From Orychophragmus violaceus (lineage: Eukaryota; Streptophyta; Magnoliopsida; Brassicales; Brassicaceae): a stretch of DNA of 64,000 nucleotides. The first letter of the stretch is position 1; each line of letters opens with the position of its first letter. A program made the position numbers and the translations under genes. The notes beneath the pieces were generated by a model, which saw only the letters and a list, made by a program, of their open reading frames with translations, made no database searches and was not told the origin of the DNA. The stretch covers positions 70,191,823 through 70,255,822 of the forward strand of contig CM058239.1 of assembly GCA_030180135.1 (NCBI GenBank). Direction: 5' to 3'. Of the stretch, positions 33,092 to 43,755 are shown one piece after another.

Positions 33092-33972
33092 CTTAATTTC
33101 AGTGGGAGTTTGTAAAGGGCTTTACTTAGTTGTTTTGAAAGGTTCATGTAAACATAATATTTTATGTTTATGAAATCTAATGATTTCTGGATTATTTTAA
33201 CTGTGATATAAATAATCGTTCCAAAATGATTCATGTCACTATATATGGGCCATCGAAGTACATGAGTAGACTTGATCCTGAAACTCCATATTTAACGAAG
33301 TGACATAAATCATAGTGTCCATAGTCGAAGGTTGTTGAATTTGGAACACCAACAACCTGTTGAGACTAGATTGTGTTGAGACTTATGACCAAGTTTCGAG
33401 GGGTCATAGATGCGCGGCATCAAAGTCGACACATAGGTATATGTAGGGGAGCATATGACCGGACATGGCCCGCAAGATGAGAACTCTGCAAGATATTAAT
33501 ATCTGTGTCATAAGAAGTTCTCATATACGACTATAGAGTATAGTCCTTAGACCTGAGTTCGCATGCATGTGGCTGCACATGGAGTAATGCGCTTTGATCA
33601 TTGTCTAACGCTGTTTCGTAACTGGGAGCTATACGGACCTTGGTTGGGTGTATTATGAATTGTGTAGTTCATAGTGATGGAACAAGATGGGATTTGTCCC
33701 TGCCGTTTAACGGAGGTAATATCTCTAGGCCAATCGGAGATTTGATAGCTGGTAAGAGAATGGCCATTCCCAAACGGACTTGCCCAAGTCGTTTTAATTG
33801 TCAGTATCAAATCTGGTCCGATAAACATGGTCTGGCTATATAAGGATGACACGCATCTTGCCTTATGCCAGATCGAGATATTGAGACAAAAGGATTAGGG
33901 AATGTAGGATTCCAGTACAATCGGAAGATTGTTGGGAATGTCCTGTGTAGGATTCCAGTACAAGTGGGAGAT
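33092..33972 (+). other. Cop-3 3' untranslated region with duplicated PPT-LTR junction
   Basis: No gene. A 43-bp unit (33903-33945, repeated at 33946-33988) contains the PPT and the first bases of the LTR. The first copy has a mutated PPT (ACAATCGGAAGAT), the second the consensus (CAAGTGGGAGAT). Confidence 0.85.
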
Positions 33973-34711
33973 TGTTGGGAATGTCCTGAAATCTACCGTA
34001 CTATCTCTAGAAAGTATGATAAGTGTCGAGATCAGACATAAGTCATAAATACTGGGTGATCATGATGGCTTGCTAGAGTCCGCTCATGATCTATGAGTTT
34101 AGGACTTATTACCAGTATTGTATGATCCTGAAGGGTCACACACCATAGCTAACGGGAAAGTTAAATGGAATAAATACGGTAAGATGCAATGGCATTTACT
34201 GTATTGGATCAGAGAATTGGGCCAGACAAAATGCAGGCTTTTGTCTGATTTGTGTCTTGGGCCCAAAAGATTAATGAGCCGTTAGTCTAATGACTTGGGC
34301 CCATTAATGAGAGATAAAAGAATGAGAAAACCCTAAGGAAGAGAAGAGGCTTGCGATTTTTCTCAAGTGTGGCCGCGTGTTTTTCATGCTCTCTCTCTAA
34401 CCTCTCTCTCTGATCTGATCCATCTCTTTGGTCTAGCAGCCATCCCTTGCTTGTAAGAGTGTGGATACCGAAGGAGGAATAGGTGATTCATCTGTTCTGA
34501 GCTGATCTTGTCATTACCATCAATAATCCGCTGCAAAAGGTAATGTCACAGGTTTGATTTAACTTGCGGTTTAAGGCTTTTTAAACACACGATTAACCGC
34601 CAATTAAATGGACCGGTTAATCGGTGTGGTTTGGGCAACTAGATCTGTTTAAGATTATGTGTTAGGTTGTAATTTGGGAATTAAACCTTGAACAAACACC
34701 ATAATCCTTCA
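33973..34711 (+). repeat. Cop-3 3' LTR with an inverted leader patch
   Basis: Matches the 5' LTR except that 34561-34639 is foreign to it. Those 79 bp are the reverse complement of leader positions 28605-28683 and replace about 20 bp of LTR. Flanking microhomologies are TTTGATTT on one side and AAC on the other. Confidence 0.93.
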
Positions 34712-34716
34712 GGATC

Positions 34717-37700
34717 GGCGCGGAACTGCCAGACGACATCAAAAGGGAATTGATCGCCTTCCTACAACAAAACGTTACAACGTTTGCGTGGACAATGAAG
34801 GACATGAAGGGAATCAATCCAACCATCACAACTCACGAGCTGAATGTCGATCCGACTTACAAACCAGTTAAGCAAAAGAGGCGAAAACTCGGCCCTGAAA
34901 GAGCTAAAGCGGTCAACGATGAAGTAGAGAAGTTACTTGAAGCCGGTTCAATCCAAGAAGTCAAATACCCCGACTGGTTGGCTAATCCAGTGGTCGTGAA
35001 AAAGAAAAACGGGAAGTGGAGAGTATGTATTGATTTCACAGATCTCAACAAAGCCTGCCCAAAGGATAGTTTCCCGCTGCCACATATCGACCGACTTGTT
35101 GAGGCAACAGCCGGAAATGAATTGCTATCATTCATGGATGCGTTCTCAGGATATAATCAAATCCTCATGAACCCGGACGACAGAGAAAAGACGGCCTTCA
35201 TCACTGAACGCGGCACGTATTGCTATAAAGTCATGCCCTTCGGCCTCAAAAACGCCGGCGCCACCTACCAGCGGCTGGTAAACCGAATGTTTGCAGGACA
35301 ACTCGGCACAACAATGGAGGTTTACATCGACGACATGCTAGTCAAATCTCTGATTGCCTCTCAGCATGTCGGCCATTTAAAGGAATGTTTTAACATCCTT
35401 AACCGGTACGGAATGAAGCTCAATCCAACTAAGTGTACGTTCGGAGTGACATCAGGAGAGTTCCTTGGGTACGTGGTAACTCAGAGAGGAATAGAAGCTA
35501 ATCCAAAGCAGATCACAGCCATAATCGACTTGCCATCTCCCAAGAACACTCGAGAGGTACAACGCCTCACTGGCCGCATAGCCGCCCTGAACAGATTTAT
35601 ATCCCGGTCAACGGATAAATGTCTGCTTTTTTACGAGCTCCTGCGAGGGAACAAAAGATTTGTGTGGGACGATAAGTGTCAAGAGGCATTCATCCAACTC
35701 AAGAACTATTTGTCGAACCCGCCGATACTGTCTAAACCCGAGAACGGTGAGACATTGTTGCTTTACATCGCCGTCTCAACGACAGCAGTCAGTGGCGTAC
35801 TAGTTCGGGAAGATCGAGGGGAACAGAAGCCGATCTTCTACGTAAGCAAAACGATGAATGGAGCCGAAACCAGATATCCTGCAATGGAAAAACTGGCCTT
35901 CGCAGTCGTCATCTCTGCACGAAAGCTGCGACCATATTTTCAGTCACATCCGATCGCCGTATTAAGTAGTCAACCTCTTCGAACAATCCTTCACAGCCCG
36001 GGACAGTCTGGCCATCTGGCCAAATGGGCGATAGAGTTAAGCGAGTACGACATCGAATACAGAAACAGGACAACCGCCAAGTCGCAGGTAATAGCTGATT
36101 TCCTTGTTGAGTTATCACCCGAATTAGATGTCGGTACCGAGATAGAGGATAAAAATTGGAAGTTGTTCGTGGCTTCATCGAAAAAAGGAGCCGGGATAGG
36201 GATACGCCTCATTTCACCGACCGGCGAAATACTAGAACAGTCCTTCAAGCCGGGTTTCACGGCGTCTAACAACACAGCCGAGTATGAAGCTCTGTTAGCC
36301 GGCCTCAGACTAGCCATAGAAATCGGAGTACGACATCTCTTGGCCCATTGTGATTCCATGCTTGTAGCGAACCAGATCAATGGAGACTACGAAGCTAAAA
36401 ACGAGCGAATGGAGGCTTACCGAAAGTCGGCACTAGAGCTCACCAGTTCCTTCGAATTCTTCGACATTGTCCAGATACCAAGGAAAGAAAATGCCCCGGC
36501 AGACGCACTCGCGTCGCTGGCATCAAATCCCAATCTCTGTCGACGGATCCCAGTAGAAACGATCCATGAACCAAGCATCCCGCCCCCTGAGAGAAATCAA
36601 GAAGAACCTGACGAAATAATCCAGAGTGGCGAGGATGATATGTGCTGCAACATTCAGGAAAAGAACACCGACCTCATCGCTGTCCTAACTAACAACAATG
36701 AGGATTGGCGACTTCCAATAAGAGCATACCTGACGGAAGGAAAGCTTCCAGAAGATAAATGGGAAGCACGACGACTTAAAGTCAAGAGCGCGCGATACAC
36801 TATACATGACGGTATCCTTTATAAATACTCTGCTAATAAGATCCTCCTCAGATGCATAAACGGAGACGAAATAAGTCGAGTTCTCGAAGAGACGCACTCT
36901 GGAGCATGCGGCAACCACTCCGGAGGCAGGTCTCTCGCCCTCAAAATCAAGTTGAACGGTCACTATTGGCCGACTATGACAACCGATTGCGAGACCTATT
37001 CTGGCAAGTGTGAAAAGTGTCAGCGACATGCGCCATTCATACATCGACCTACAGAGTTGCTCACGACATCAACCGCAGCATATCCATTCATGAGATGGGC
37101 AATGGATATCGTTGGACCGTTATCATTATCCAATCAAAGACGTTTCCTGCTCATCATGACCGACTACTTCACAAAGTGGGTAGAGGCCAAGGCTTACGTC
37201 GCGATACACGATGTCCAGGTCCAAAATTTCGTCTGGAAATACATAATATGTCGTTTCGGGCTGCCTTACGAGATCGTCACGGATAACGGATCACAATTCA
37301 CCTCGAAAGTATTCGAAGGATTCTGCAAGAAGTGGGATATACGTCTTAGCAAGTCGACACCAAGGTATCCTCAGGGGAATGGCCAAGCCGAAGCTACGAA
37401 TAAAACCATCATCGCCGGCATCAAAAAGCTCCTTGAGAGCAAAAAAGGAGTCTGGGCAGACGAGTTAGACGGCGTCCTCTGGTCACATAGAACGACGCCT
37501 CGCAGCGCAACAGGAGCCACCCCATTCTCTTTAGCCTTTGGCGTAGAAGCAATGGTACCAGCAGAAGCTAACGTTTACACTCTCCGCTGGTCTCTCATGC
37601 CGCACCATACCGAGATCAATGAAAAAATGCTAATCCAAGCACTTGACACCTTAGAGGAAGAACGGGATCGAGCCCTACTCAGGATTCAAAACTATCAACA

Positions 37701-37941
37701 GCTCGCAGCTCGGTACTACAACCAGAAAGTCAAGGAACAACACTTTCAAGTCGGTGACTACGTCCTCCGTAAGGTTTACGAAAACACTAAGGAGTGGAGA
37801 GCGGGAAAACTCGGGGCGAAATGGGAAGGACCCTACAAAGTCACAAAAGTCGTCAAGCCGGGAGTCTACGAGCTCGAGTCAATGAAAGGCAAAGCTCTAC
37901 CTCGATCCTGGAACTCGGCAAGCCTAAAGGAATACTCCTAA
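34717..37941 (+). CDS. Tat Pol: RT, two RNase H regions, integrase
   Basis: This is the second part of the Tat gag-pol; the frame continues exactly from 27192 when Cop-3 is ignored. Order: RT (WRVCIDFTDLNKACPKDSFP, catalytic YIDD at about 35323-35334); native RNase H (about 35700-36080); a second, archaeal-like RNase H (about 36155-36520), which marks the Tat lineage; integrase with the H-H-C-C zinc region (ETHSGACGNH to CEKCQRH, about 36885-37030) and core residues in MDIVGPL (about 37102), TDNGSQF (about 37278) and GNGQAEA; a C-terminal region ending LKEYS. No stop is seen. In the second RNase H the first acidic residue is missing: LFVASSKKGAG has lost two residues where relatives have Asp-Gly after LFV. 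Confidence 0.92.
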   Translation, partial: GAELPDDIKRELIAFLQQNVTTFAWTMKDMKGINPTITTHELNVDPTYKPVKQKRRKLGPERAKAVNDEVEKLLEAGSIQEVKYPDWLANPVVVKKKNGKWRVCIDFTDLNKACPKDSFPLPHIDRLVEATAGNELLSFMDAFSGYNQILMNPDDREKTAFITERGTYCYKVMPFGLKNAGATYQRLVNRMFAGQLGTTMEVYIDDMLVKSLIASQHVGHLKECFNILNRYGMKLNPTKCTFGVTSGEFLGYVVTQRGIEANPKQITAIIDLPSPKNTREVQRLTGRIAALNRFISRSTDKCLLFYELLRGNKRFVWDDKCQEAFIQLKNYLSNPPILSKPENGETLLLYIAVSTTAVSGVLVREDRGEQKPIFYVSKTMNGAETRYPAMEKLAFAVVISARKLRPYFQSHPIAVLSSQPLRTILHSPGQSGHLAKWAIELSEYDIEYRNRTTAKSQVIADFLVELSPELDVGTEIEDKNWKLFVASSKKGAGIGIRLISPTGEILEQSFKPGFTASNNTAEYEALLAGLRLAIEIGVRHLLAHCDSMLVANQINGDYEAKNERMEAYRKSALELTSSFEFFDIVQIPRKENAPADALASLASNPNLCRRIPVETIHEPSIPPPERNQEEPDEIIQSGEDDMCCNIQEKNTDLIAVLTNNNEDWRLPIRAYLTEGKLPEDKWEARRLKVKSARYTIHDGILYKYSANKILLRCINGDEISRVLEETHSGACGNHSGGRSLALKIKLNGHYWPTMTTDCETYSGKCEKCQRHAPFIHRPTELLTTSTAAYPFMRWAMDIVGPLSLSNQRRFLLIMTDYFTKWVEAKAYVAIHDVQVQNFVWKYIICRFGLPYEIVTDNGSQFTSKVFEGFCKKWDIRLSKSTPRYPQGNGQAEATNKTIIAGIKKLLESKKGVWADELDGVLWSHRTTPRSATGATPFSLAFGVEAMVPAEANVYTLRWSLMPHHTEINEKMLIQALDTLEEERDRALLRIQNYQQLAARYYNQKVKEQHFQVGDYVLRKVYENTKEWRAGKLGAKWEGPYKVTKVVKPGVYELESMKGKALPRSWNSASLKEYS

Positions 37942-39050
37942 GACGGCAAGGCTATCGTAAAAAAAAAAAAATTGTGTATTATGAACTACGAGTGACTTGA
38001 TTCTTCCTCGGGGGATAAGTAGGCAGCCTTTACCGGCACAGTCACAAATCTAATAAAATCTTCATTTTTACAGTTAAATTACCGTCTTGAAAGCCAGGCA
38101 AAGCCAAAACAGGTAAGTCCTTTCATTAATATTTAAATATTTAATGATACTAACAAAGCCGAGTTCTAACTCGCAAAAGCCGAGTTCTAACTCGCAAAAG
38201 CCGAGTTCTAACTCGCAAAAGCCGAGTTCTAACTCGCAAAAGCCGAGTTCTAACTCGCAAAAGCCGAGCAATGACTCGCAAAAGCCGAGCAATGACTCGC
38301 AAAAAGACGAGCAACGACTCGCAGAAAGACGAGCAATAACTCGCACCATTAGCATCATGCCTCCTGGCCAGGGGCATGGTCTTCCTTGCGCACGAGGTGC
38401 ACATCGTGGTAAGGAAAAGTCGGGATCCGTCCCGCAAATTCTTCGCGGTAGGAGATAACAAATAAGTCGAGCAAAAAGGACTCGCACATTCTCCCACCCT
38501 TAGAATAAAGCCGAGCATCCATAAGTCTCGCAAACCGCCTTATGGCAAGTCACTAAATTGTTTGAGCTTTGACAACGAGTTTAGACACGAAAGAGTTTCG
38601 ACCTGGTTACGATCACGTATTCCAAGTCACGAAACCGGCTAGACTCGCCGAAAACAAGCTTAAATACAAGATTAGTGCGACTCAACACTAACTGAAGCCG
38701 CTATCTGATTAAAACTGTCAAAAGACAAGTTTAAAAACAAGAATAGTCCGACTCAGATAAATCGCTAAAATGAATAAGTCGCTTCTTATAGTGGCGCGAC
38801 TTCGTGATAAAATTCGCTACAAGCTTAAAGGCGATAAGCAAGACTTGGTCACACGACGAAAATCTACATTTGGTTCGTCAAATTTAATTTGATTAAGTTC
38901 AAACAAGTAAGCTTTAAAAGATAGACTGATTCAAATCGCTATCGAAGGCTTAAAACGAACTTAAGATAAATTAATACTTAAACAAGAGTAGGTTTTACAA
39001 AGTTGAAATAAACTTAAAAGTACAGAGCAAAAGAAAAAAAAAAAAGACTT
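37942..39050. other. Tat intergenic region between pol and antisense gene
   Basis: No gene is supported apart from the tandem repeat at 38155-38345. The two genes converge here, so both 3' ends and poly(A) signals should lie within it. An A12 run is at about 37959. Confidence 0.6.
38155..38345. repeat. 21-bp tandem repeat with a dyad in each unit
   Basis: Nine units. The first five contain CGAGTTCTAACTCG, a dyad with 6-bp arms, starting at 38160, 38181, 38202, 38223 and 38244. Later units (38265, 38286, 38308, 38330) keep the outer CGAG...CTCG arms but change the middle. Spacing is exactly 21 bp for seven units and 22 bp for the last two. Confidence 0.93.
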
Positions 39051-41710
39051 TCAGTCAGTCCTAGCCGACGACCTCCCGGATTCACCAACCTCTCCAGGTC
39101 CGCTCTTCTCGACAACCTGATCCTGCACTTGAGGAGCGCCTTCCAAAGCCGCGACCTCTGAACGAACAGACTTAACGAGACCAGCTGAAACCGCCTCCGG
39201 AATTATTCCATGATTTGTCCCAATTTGATCAACGCCCGACGGGACAGGAGGAGGCGAATCATGAGAACGATTGAGAAGAGGGTGGTTTACTGGAGAAAGG
39301 ACAAATGTGAGCTCCTCCTTCGTCACGACATTCATGTCGTCTAATTCTGCATCAAACGCAACTTCGTCTGCGGCAACCTTATCCAGGACGGCCTGAGAAA
39401 TCGACACACCTTGCTCGCTGAGTCTTATCAGGCATTTCCTGAGACCAGAAATCTGAGCCTGCTTGACTTGAAGCGCAACAGCATCCTCTTGATCTTTAAT
39501 AAAGCGCTAGATGAGATCGAAATGGGTCTGCGCCTTTGTCCTAATGGCGGCTTCCACTCTCTCCCTCTCTTTGCAAACCAAGTCGAGGCAGGATTTCTGC
39601 AGCTTCTGTTTCTCCGACTTAAATTTAAGAAAGTCGGCCTTCGATTTCTCCTCAGCCTGCTTGAGCCTACCCTCGAGAACCAGGTTGTTCTCTTCCAGTA
39701 CTTTCTTCTCCTCTTTGATCTTCTTGAGAAGATCGTCCCGCTTAGTGACCGCATCAACCAATTTATTTTGGGCCCAGGAACTCTCCAGAGCCACACGGTT
39801 AGAGGCCGCGATCATCTGAAAATAACAAGAAAAACGTTATCTCGGTAAATGATACAAAATTTAATATAAGAAACTTACTGTAGCTTCGGCGTGATTTAAA
39901 CGGATGACGGCATCCGAGTGAGGCAACTCCTCCAAAACCGGCCAATCAAACTCGTTTCCCCTTATGCACGTCAGCATGTCGAAACAGGCTCGAGGGTTAT
40001 TGATAAAGGGAACGTCACTCGCGTACTGGTAGGCAAAATTGTGAATAGACGGTCGGACTTCCCCCTCTTTCACATCGCGCCTCGGTCGCACCAAAACTAG
40101 TTCTTTGTTGGACTCGAAAGACTTTGAGCTACCGGATGAATCAGGAACGACCCCTTTGAATTTGTAGAAACGTTTACATGGGTCCTTCTGCCTAACCGGC
40201 TCACCAGAAGCCGCTACCTCGACGGATGCATCCTCAACCGGCCTGCTCGTCTTGGACGTCTTCTTGGCTGGTCTCTCCAGCACCGACTTATCTTCTGCAG
40301 GCCTTTTCTTGGATGGGACCTTGGGAGGAAGAACGGGAGGATTCGCTGCGGGAGCAAGTGATTTCTCGCCAACATCAGAAGGATGGCTACTGCTTTTAGC
40401 AAGTAAATGCGCATCCGTTCCTTTAGACGGCATGGTGGAAGAAGACGGATGGGATGAGATTTCCTTGGAGTAGTCAACAGAGCTAATCCGCTTCACTTTG
40501 CCCATCTTCGACGATTTTACGAGTTGATCAGGAGCGACCTTTACCCTGGTGTCCCACTTAACTAAAAAGAGAGAAGAGGAATAAAGACCTAAGAAACTAG
40601 CAAAGCACGCCTATCATAAAGCGGAGAAACGAACCTTCGGAAATCCGCGGGAGAGACTTGTTGATACGCACGCGAGTAAGGTCTGACCACTTGCGCAGAC
40701 CAAGAGCCTGAATCTGCTCAAGGATAGGGAAGTAGTTGTCGGGATACGGCTTCAGAAAAGGGTGATCCACTGCAAAGACAAAAAGGAATTAAGTAAATTA
40801 TCATGTTCAAAAGATAAGCAAAATTGGGACGACATCTACCATAATCGGTATTCCAAGACGTCCTGATAAGCTCCCTATGTTCGTCAGAAACGACTAAGGA
40901 AGACAATTCGACAAAGAAATAGGATCGTTGCCAGTTGTTGATCTTCTTGGGCGCGTCTGTCAGAATGCGGTTGCCGCTTTTGAATTTAACCGCAAAACAC
41001 CCTGGGCTAGTAGCCTTCATGCGGTTAATCGACGTCATCTCCTCGAAGATCTGTGCGGTTATGGTAATACCGGCCTCAGCTCCTAATACTAGAAGGCCGA
41101 CCATGTGGCGAACCGCAACGGCTGAGAGTTGGGAGATGGCAATTTCACGACGGTAGCAGTATGAGATCAACAGATCGGGCAGCGGAAACCAGCAACGGCA
41201 ACCCCCAGTGTCGGTATTGATAAAGTAAGACTCGTAGAGGGTTATATATCCCGGTGGAGGACTCCAAGGACGGTCAAGCGGAAAGGGAATGATAATTTTG
41301 ATCTTCGGATCCGCTCCGCAGTCTTGGAGCATAGATCTGATCGACGTTGCATTGGATCTGGTCTGGAAGACGTTACCAAACATGTCGCTAGGATCAACCG
41401 GCAACACAGAAGGAACGTCATCTTCGGAACCGTCTTGACCAACGTCGATGTCGTCTTCGTCGTTATCCCGTAGCTGAGGAATAATCAAATCTTCACGGCC
41501 AGAGGTCTCAGCCGCATCAGTTTGACGAGACGCCTCATGACGACGTCGGAATTCTTCAATCTCGAAATGGATAGGATGGTTCTTCAAGTCGGATGAAATG
41601 CTTGAAGACGTGGGAGCGGAAGAAACAGATTGACGACTTGACGAATCGTCCGCAGACGACACAGTAACAACTTCCTTGTCTTTACTCCCCGAACAACGGA
41701 TCAAAGACAT
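39051..41710 (-). pseudogene. Antisense four-exon gene of the Tat element (putative gypsy-type transposon protein)
   Basis: Exons on the minus strand: 41710-40840, 40769-40635, 40561-39879 and 39815-39051. The introns (70, 73 and 63 bp) all have GT...AG ends, and joining the exons keeps one frame of 817 codons, broken only by a TAG at 39509-39507 (codon 666). Exon 1 starts MSLIRCSGSKDKEVVTVSSA and has a conserved block (PPPGYITLYESYFINTDTGG, then LVLGAEAGITITAQIFEEM) like the plant family called putative gypsy-type transposon (PF04195, from memory). The middle is Lys/Pro/Ser-rich (PSKKRPAEDK). Exon 4 is a long E/K-rich coiled coil. Function unknown. It runs opposite to pol, as reported for extra genes in some Tat elements. 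Confidence 0.85.
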
Positions 41711-41892
41711 AATTTACTGAAGAACGGATGAAGAACACGAGAGAAACGAAGATTGATCTAAAAATTTATAAAGCCTACGGCGGAGCAGCGACGGAGAGAT
41801 GATCGGAAAATAAATATCGAGAGAGAGAGAGAGAATTACCTTTCAGAACTTCTTCACTCGAGCGAAATGAGGAAATAAGAAGTAAGGAGGGA

Positions 41893-41902
41893 CTATATAT
41901 AG
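41893..41902 (-). promoter_or_regulatory. TATA box of the antisense gene
   Basis: CTATATATAG lies about 185 bp upstream of the ATG at 41710 on the minus strand, in otherwise gene-free DNA between the antisense gene and the 3' LTR. A (GA)n run at 41820-41836 lies in the likely 5' untranslated region. Confidence 0.6.
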
Positions 41903-42190
41903 TGAAAATGACGGCGCAGGAATCGAGGCACATCATTACCTAGACGACGCTTCGAGCTTTGTGTCTACCCGACAATTGGACCGAGAATCAATTTCGGTTT
42001 CGTCGAATCACCATTGGTTTAGAGTCGATTGCTTGATCTACCACTGGATTGAATCGAGCCGAATTAACCTGATAGGAATATGGGCCTAAACGAAAATAAA
42101 ATTCGTCAGACAAATATGGGCCTACCACAAATCATTTCCTAAACCAAAACATAACTCCTCGTGATGACGACTTGAATTCAAGTCGCCGCA

Positions 42191-42203
42191 CTGGGGGGCT
42201 TAT
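42191..42203 (+). promoter_or_regulatory. Tat polypurine tract
   Basis: CTGGGGGGCTTAT lies directly before the 3' LTR, the plus-strand primer position. Confidence 0.75.
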
Positions 42204-42740
42204 TGTTAGAGACAAGGTTAGCACCTTCCTAAAAGGCCTATTCATGAGTTTAGGTCGGCCTAGAATGGAAAGTCGGAAATAAAGCCCAAGGCGGTAAAAC
42301 TTAGGTTAAGCCGAACTCGGGATAACCGGCTTACATTAGGGTTCAGAAGGTGTCGGATAAAGGCGCCGCATGACGACATCGAGAAAGTGGAAAGATTCCA
42401 TATCAAGATAAAGCCAAGAATTTAGGAAATATTCGTATTTATCTTGTATTTTCCTTATTGTGTTAAACCGACTTGTAACCCTATAAAAGGGAACTCGGTG
42501 AGTCAATAAAAAACACGCTTTTCTTACTAACTTTGAGCCTGAGAAACTTTAGAGAAAATTTAACCTAAACTTTCTCCGGCGACTTTAGAACTCTCTTTTA
42601 CCGGCTTCCATCTCGAAAAACCGGCTTATAAACCCTAATTCCCAAATTCTCATTGTACTCACTAATTCTTCTTTTAGAATCCCCTAATTTCAAACCTAAA
42701 ACTTTTGCTATCTTTGGATAGACCGAGTTACGATCTTACA
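42204..42740 (+). repeat. Tat 3' LTR
   Basis: 537 bp, partner of 24046-24582 with about 14 differences; followed by the duplication GATTC. Confidence 0.95.
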
Positions 42741-43755
42741 GATTCCCCGGTTTTCGTCCGTATAGTTGTTCAACTTAATTACGGTGAATAAGCACTGGAT
42801 TTCCGTTTGAACTATTTGTTCACATTACCTAATATAAACATGATTATGTTGTGTCGCCATAGTGTACATGATTACACTTGTTTCTGTTGGACACATATTC
42901 CCTTCTTTGTTTTTGGTTGTGTCTAATACTTTTAAACCTTGTAGCGAGGTGACACAGGTATTTCTTATCGCTTATCGCTATGTATGAATCTATCAACAAC
43001 CAAATACACACCACGGTAAGAAGGAGAAAAGCTTTCATAAATAACTTTGAGAGGGATAATGATTGAAATAGATGCGGCTGTTTTCAAGAGAAAAACAATA
43101 ATTTAGCCATCTTGAGCTTGCGCAAAAACTGTAGTAGCGAATTTCCTTTATTCTGAGGATATCAATAATAATCATAAAGTTTTCCATATTGGTGCAAGCA
43201 TTGGTTTTGCTTCACTATTTACGTTCAGTCTCTAATTTATTGTTGCAGGTAATGGCTGGTGACTGCCTTAGATTTGCAGAAGATCTTACGATTCGAGACA
43301 TTCACAACTCAATCCAATGCCCTTAATAAGCTAGAAAGCACAGTAACTGCTTTCCAAAGTCGCATGGGTGCTTTGCTATTCCTAATTTCTGCTTTACTTT
43401 CCCGTGGACTGGTATTGACGCAACCTTGATCCTTATTATTATTATTATTTTTATTTATTTTTTAAATGTGTGCATGGAGGGGATGCTTGTATGATAGATT
43501 AGAGGATTGGATTGACATTTCACTCACACGATAGGGTTCAGTTTTACTAACGAGTTTGGATTATTTGGTCATGTGAGCTAGAAATAGAATTTATAGAGAG
43601 ACATCTCAGCTAATAGGGCAAGCTAGTAGTAAACCTCTTAAGATTTTATTACAAATATGACATCAGCATTTAGATTAGTTTAGATCTGTATATTATTATT
43701 TTATTCAGTTCTACGATTCAGATCAGAATCAGACTTTCAAGTTGCAGACTGGATC
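42741..43755. other. Unassigned background DNA
   Basis: Between the Tat element and the long-LTR element. A short region near 43295-43415 reads ALNKLESTVTAFQSRMGALL with a hydrophobic tail, possibly a broken exon, but I cannot name it. The rest is A/T-rich with no gene. It ends with the target duplication GGATC (43751-43755). Confidence 0.4.

Larger units (their letters stand above)
27193..34711 (+). mobile_element. Cop-3: copia element with open gag and dead pol
   Basis: The 5' LTR is 681 bp, the 3' LTR 739 bp; both start TGTTGGGAATG and end AATCCTTCA. Target duplication GGATC is at 27188-27192 and 34712-34716. Outside one rearranged patch the LTRs differ at about seven sites. Primer site, leader and PPT are present, and gag is fully open, but pol is full of stops and lacks part of reverse transcriptase. 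Same lineage as Cop-1. Likely moved with borrowed Pol while supplying its own Gag (inference). Confidence 0.95.
24046..42740 (+). mobile_element. Tat-type Ty3/gypsy element with antisense gene
   Basis: Two 537-bp LTRs start TGTTAGAGACAAGG and end GATCTTACA, flanked by GATTC (24041-24045 and 42741-42745). I count about 14 differences between them (about 2.6%). Inside are gag-protease, pol with two RNase H regions (the Tat hallmark), a 21-bp tandem repeat and an antisense multi-exon gene. Cop-3 is inserted at 27193. Without Cop-3 the gag-pol frame is continuous from 24628 to 37941 except for one nonsense codon. The LTR difference is larger than that of Cop-3 (about 1%), which agrees with Cop-3 arriving later. 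Confidence 0.95.

Noticed and set aside
38074..38533. Repetitive open frames over the 21-bp array on both strands
   Set aside because: A 21-bp repeat without stops is open in several frames; the encoded repeats (SSNSQKP, LELGFCE) resemble no protein.
43290..43420. Possible host exon (MGALLFLISALLS)
   Set aside because: Too short and frame-broken to name; reported only as unassigned background.
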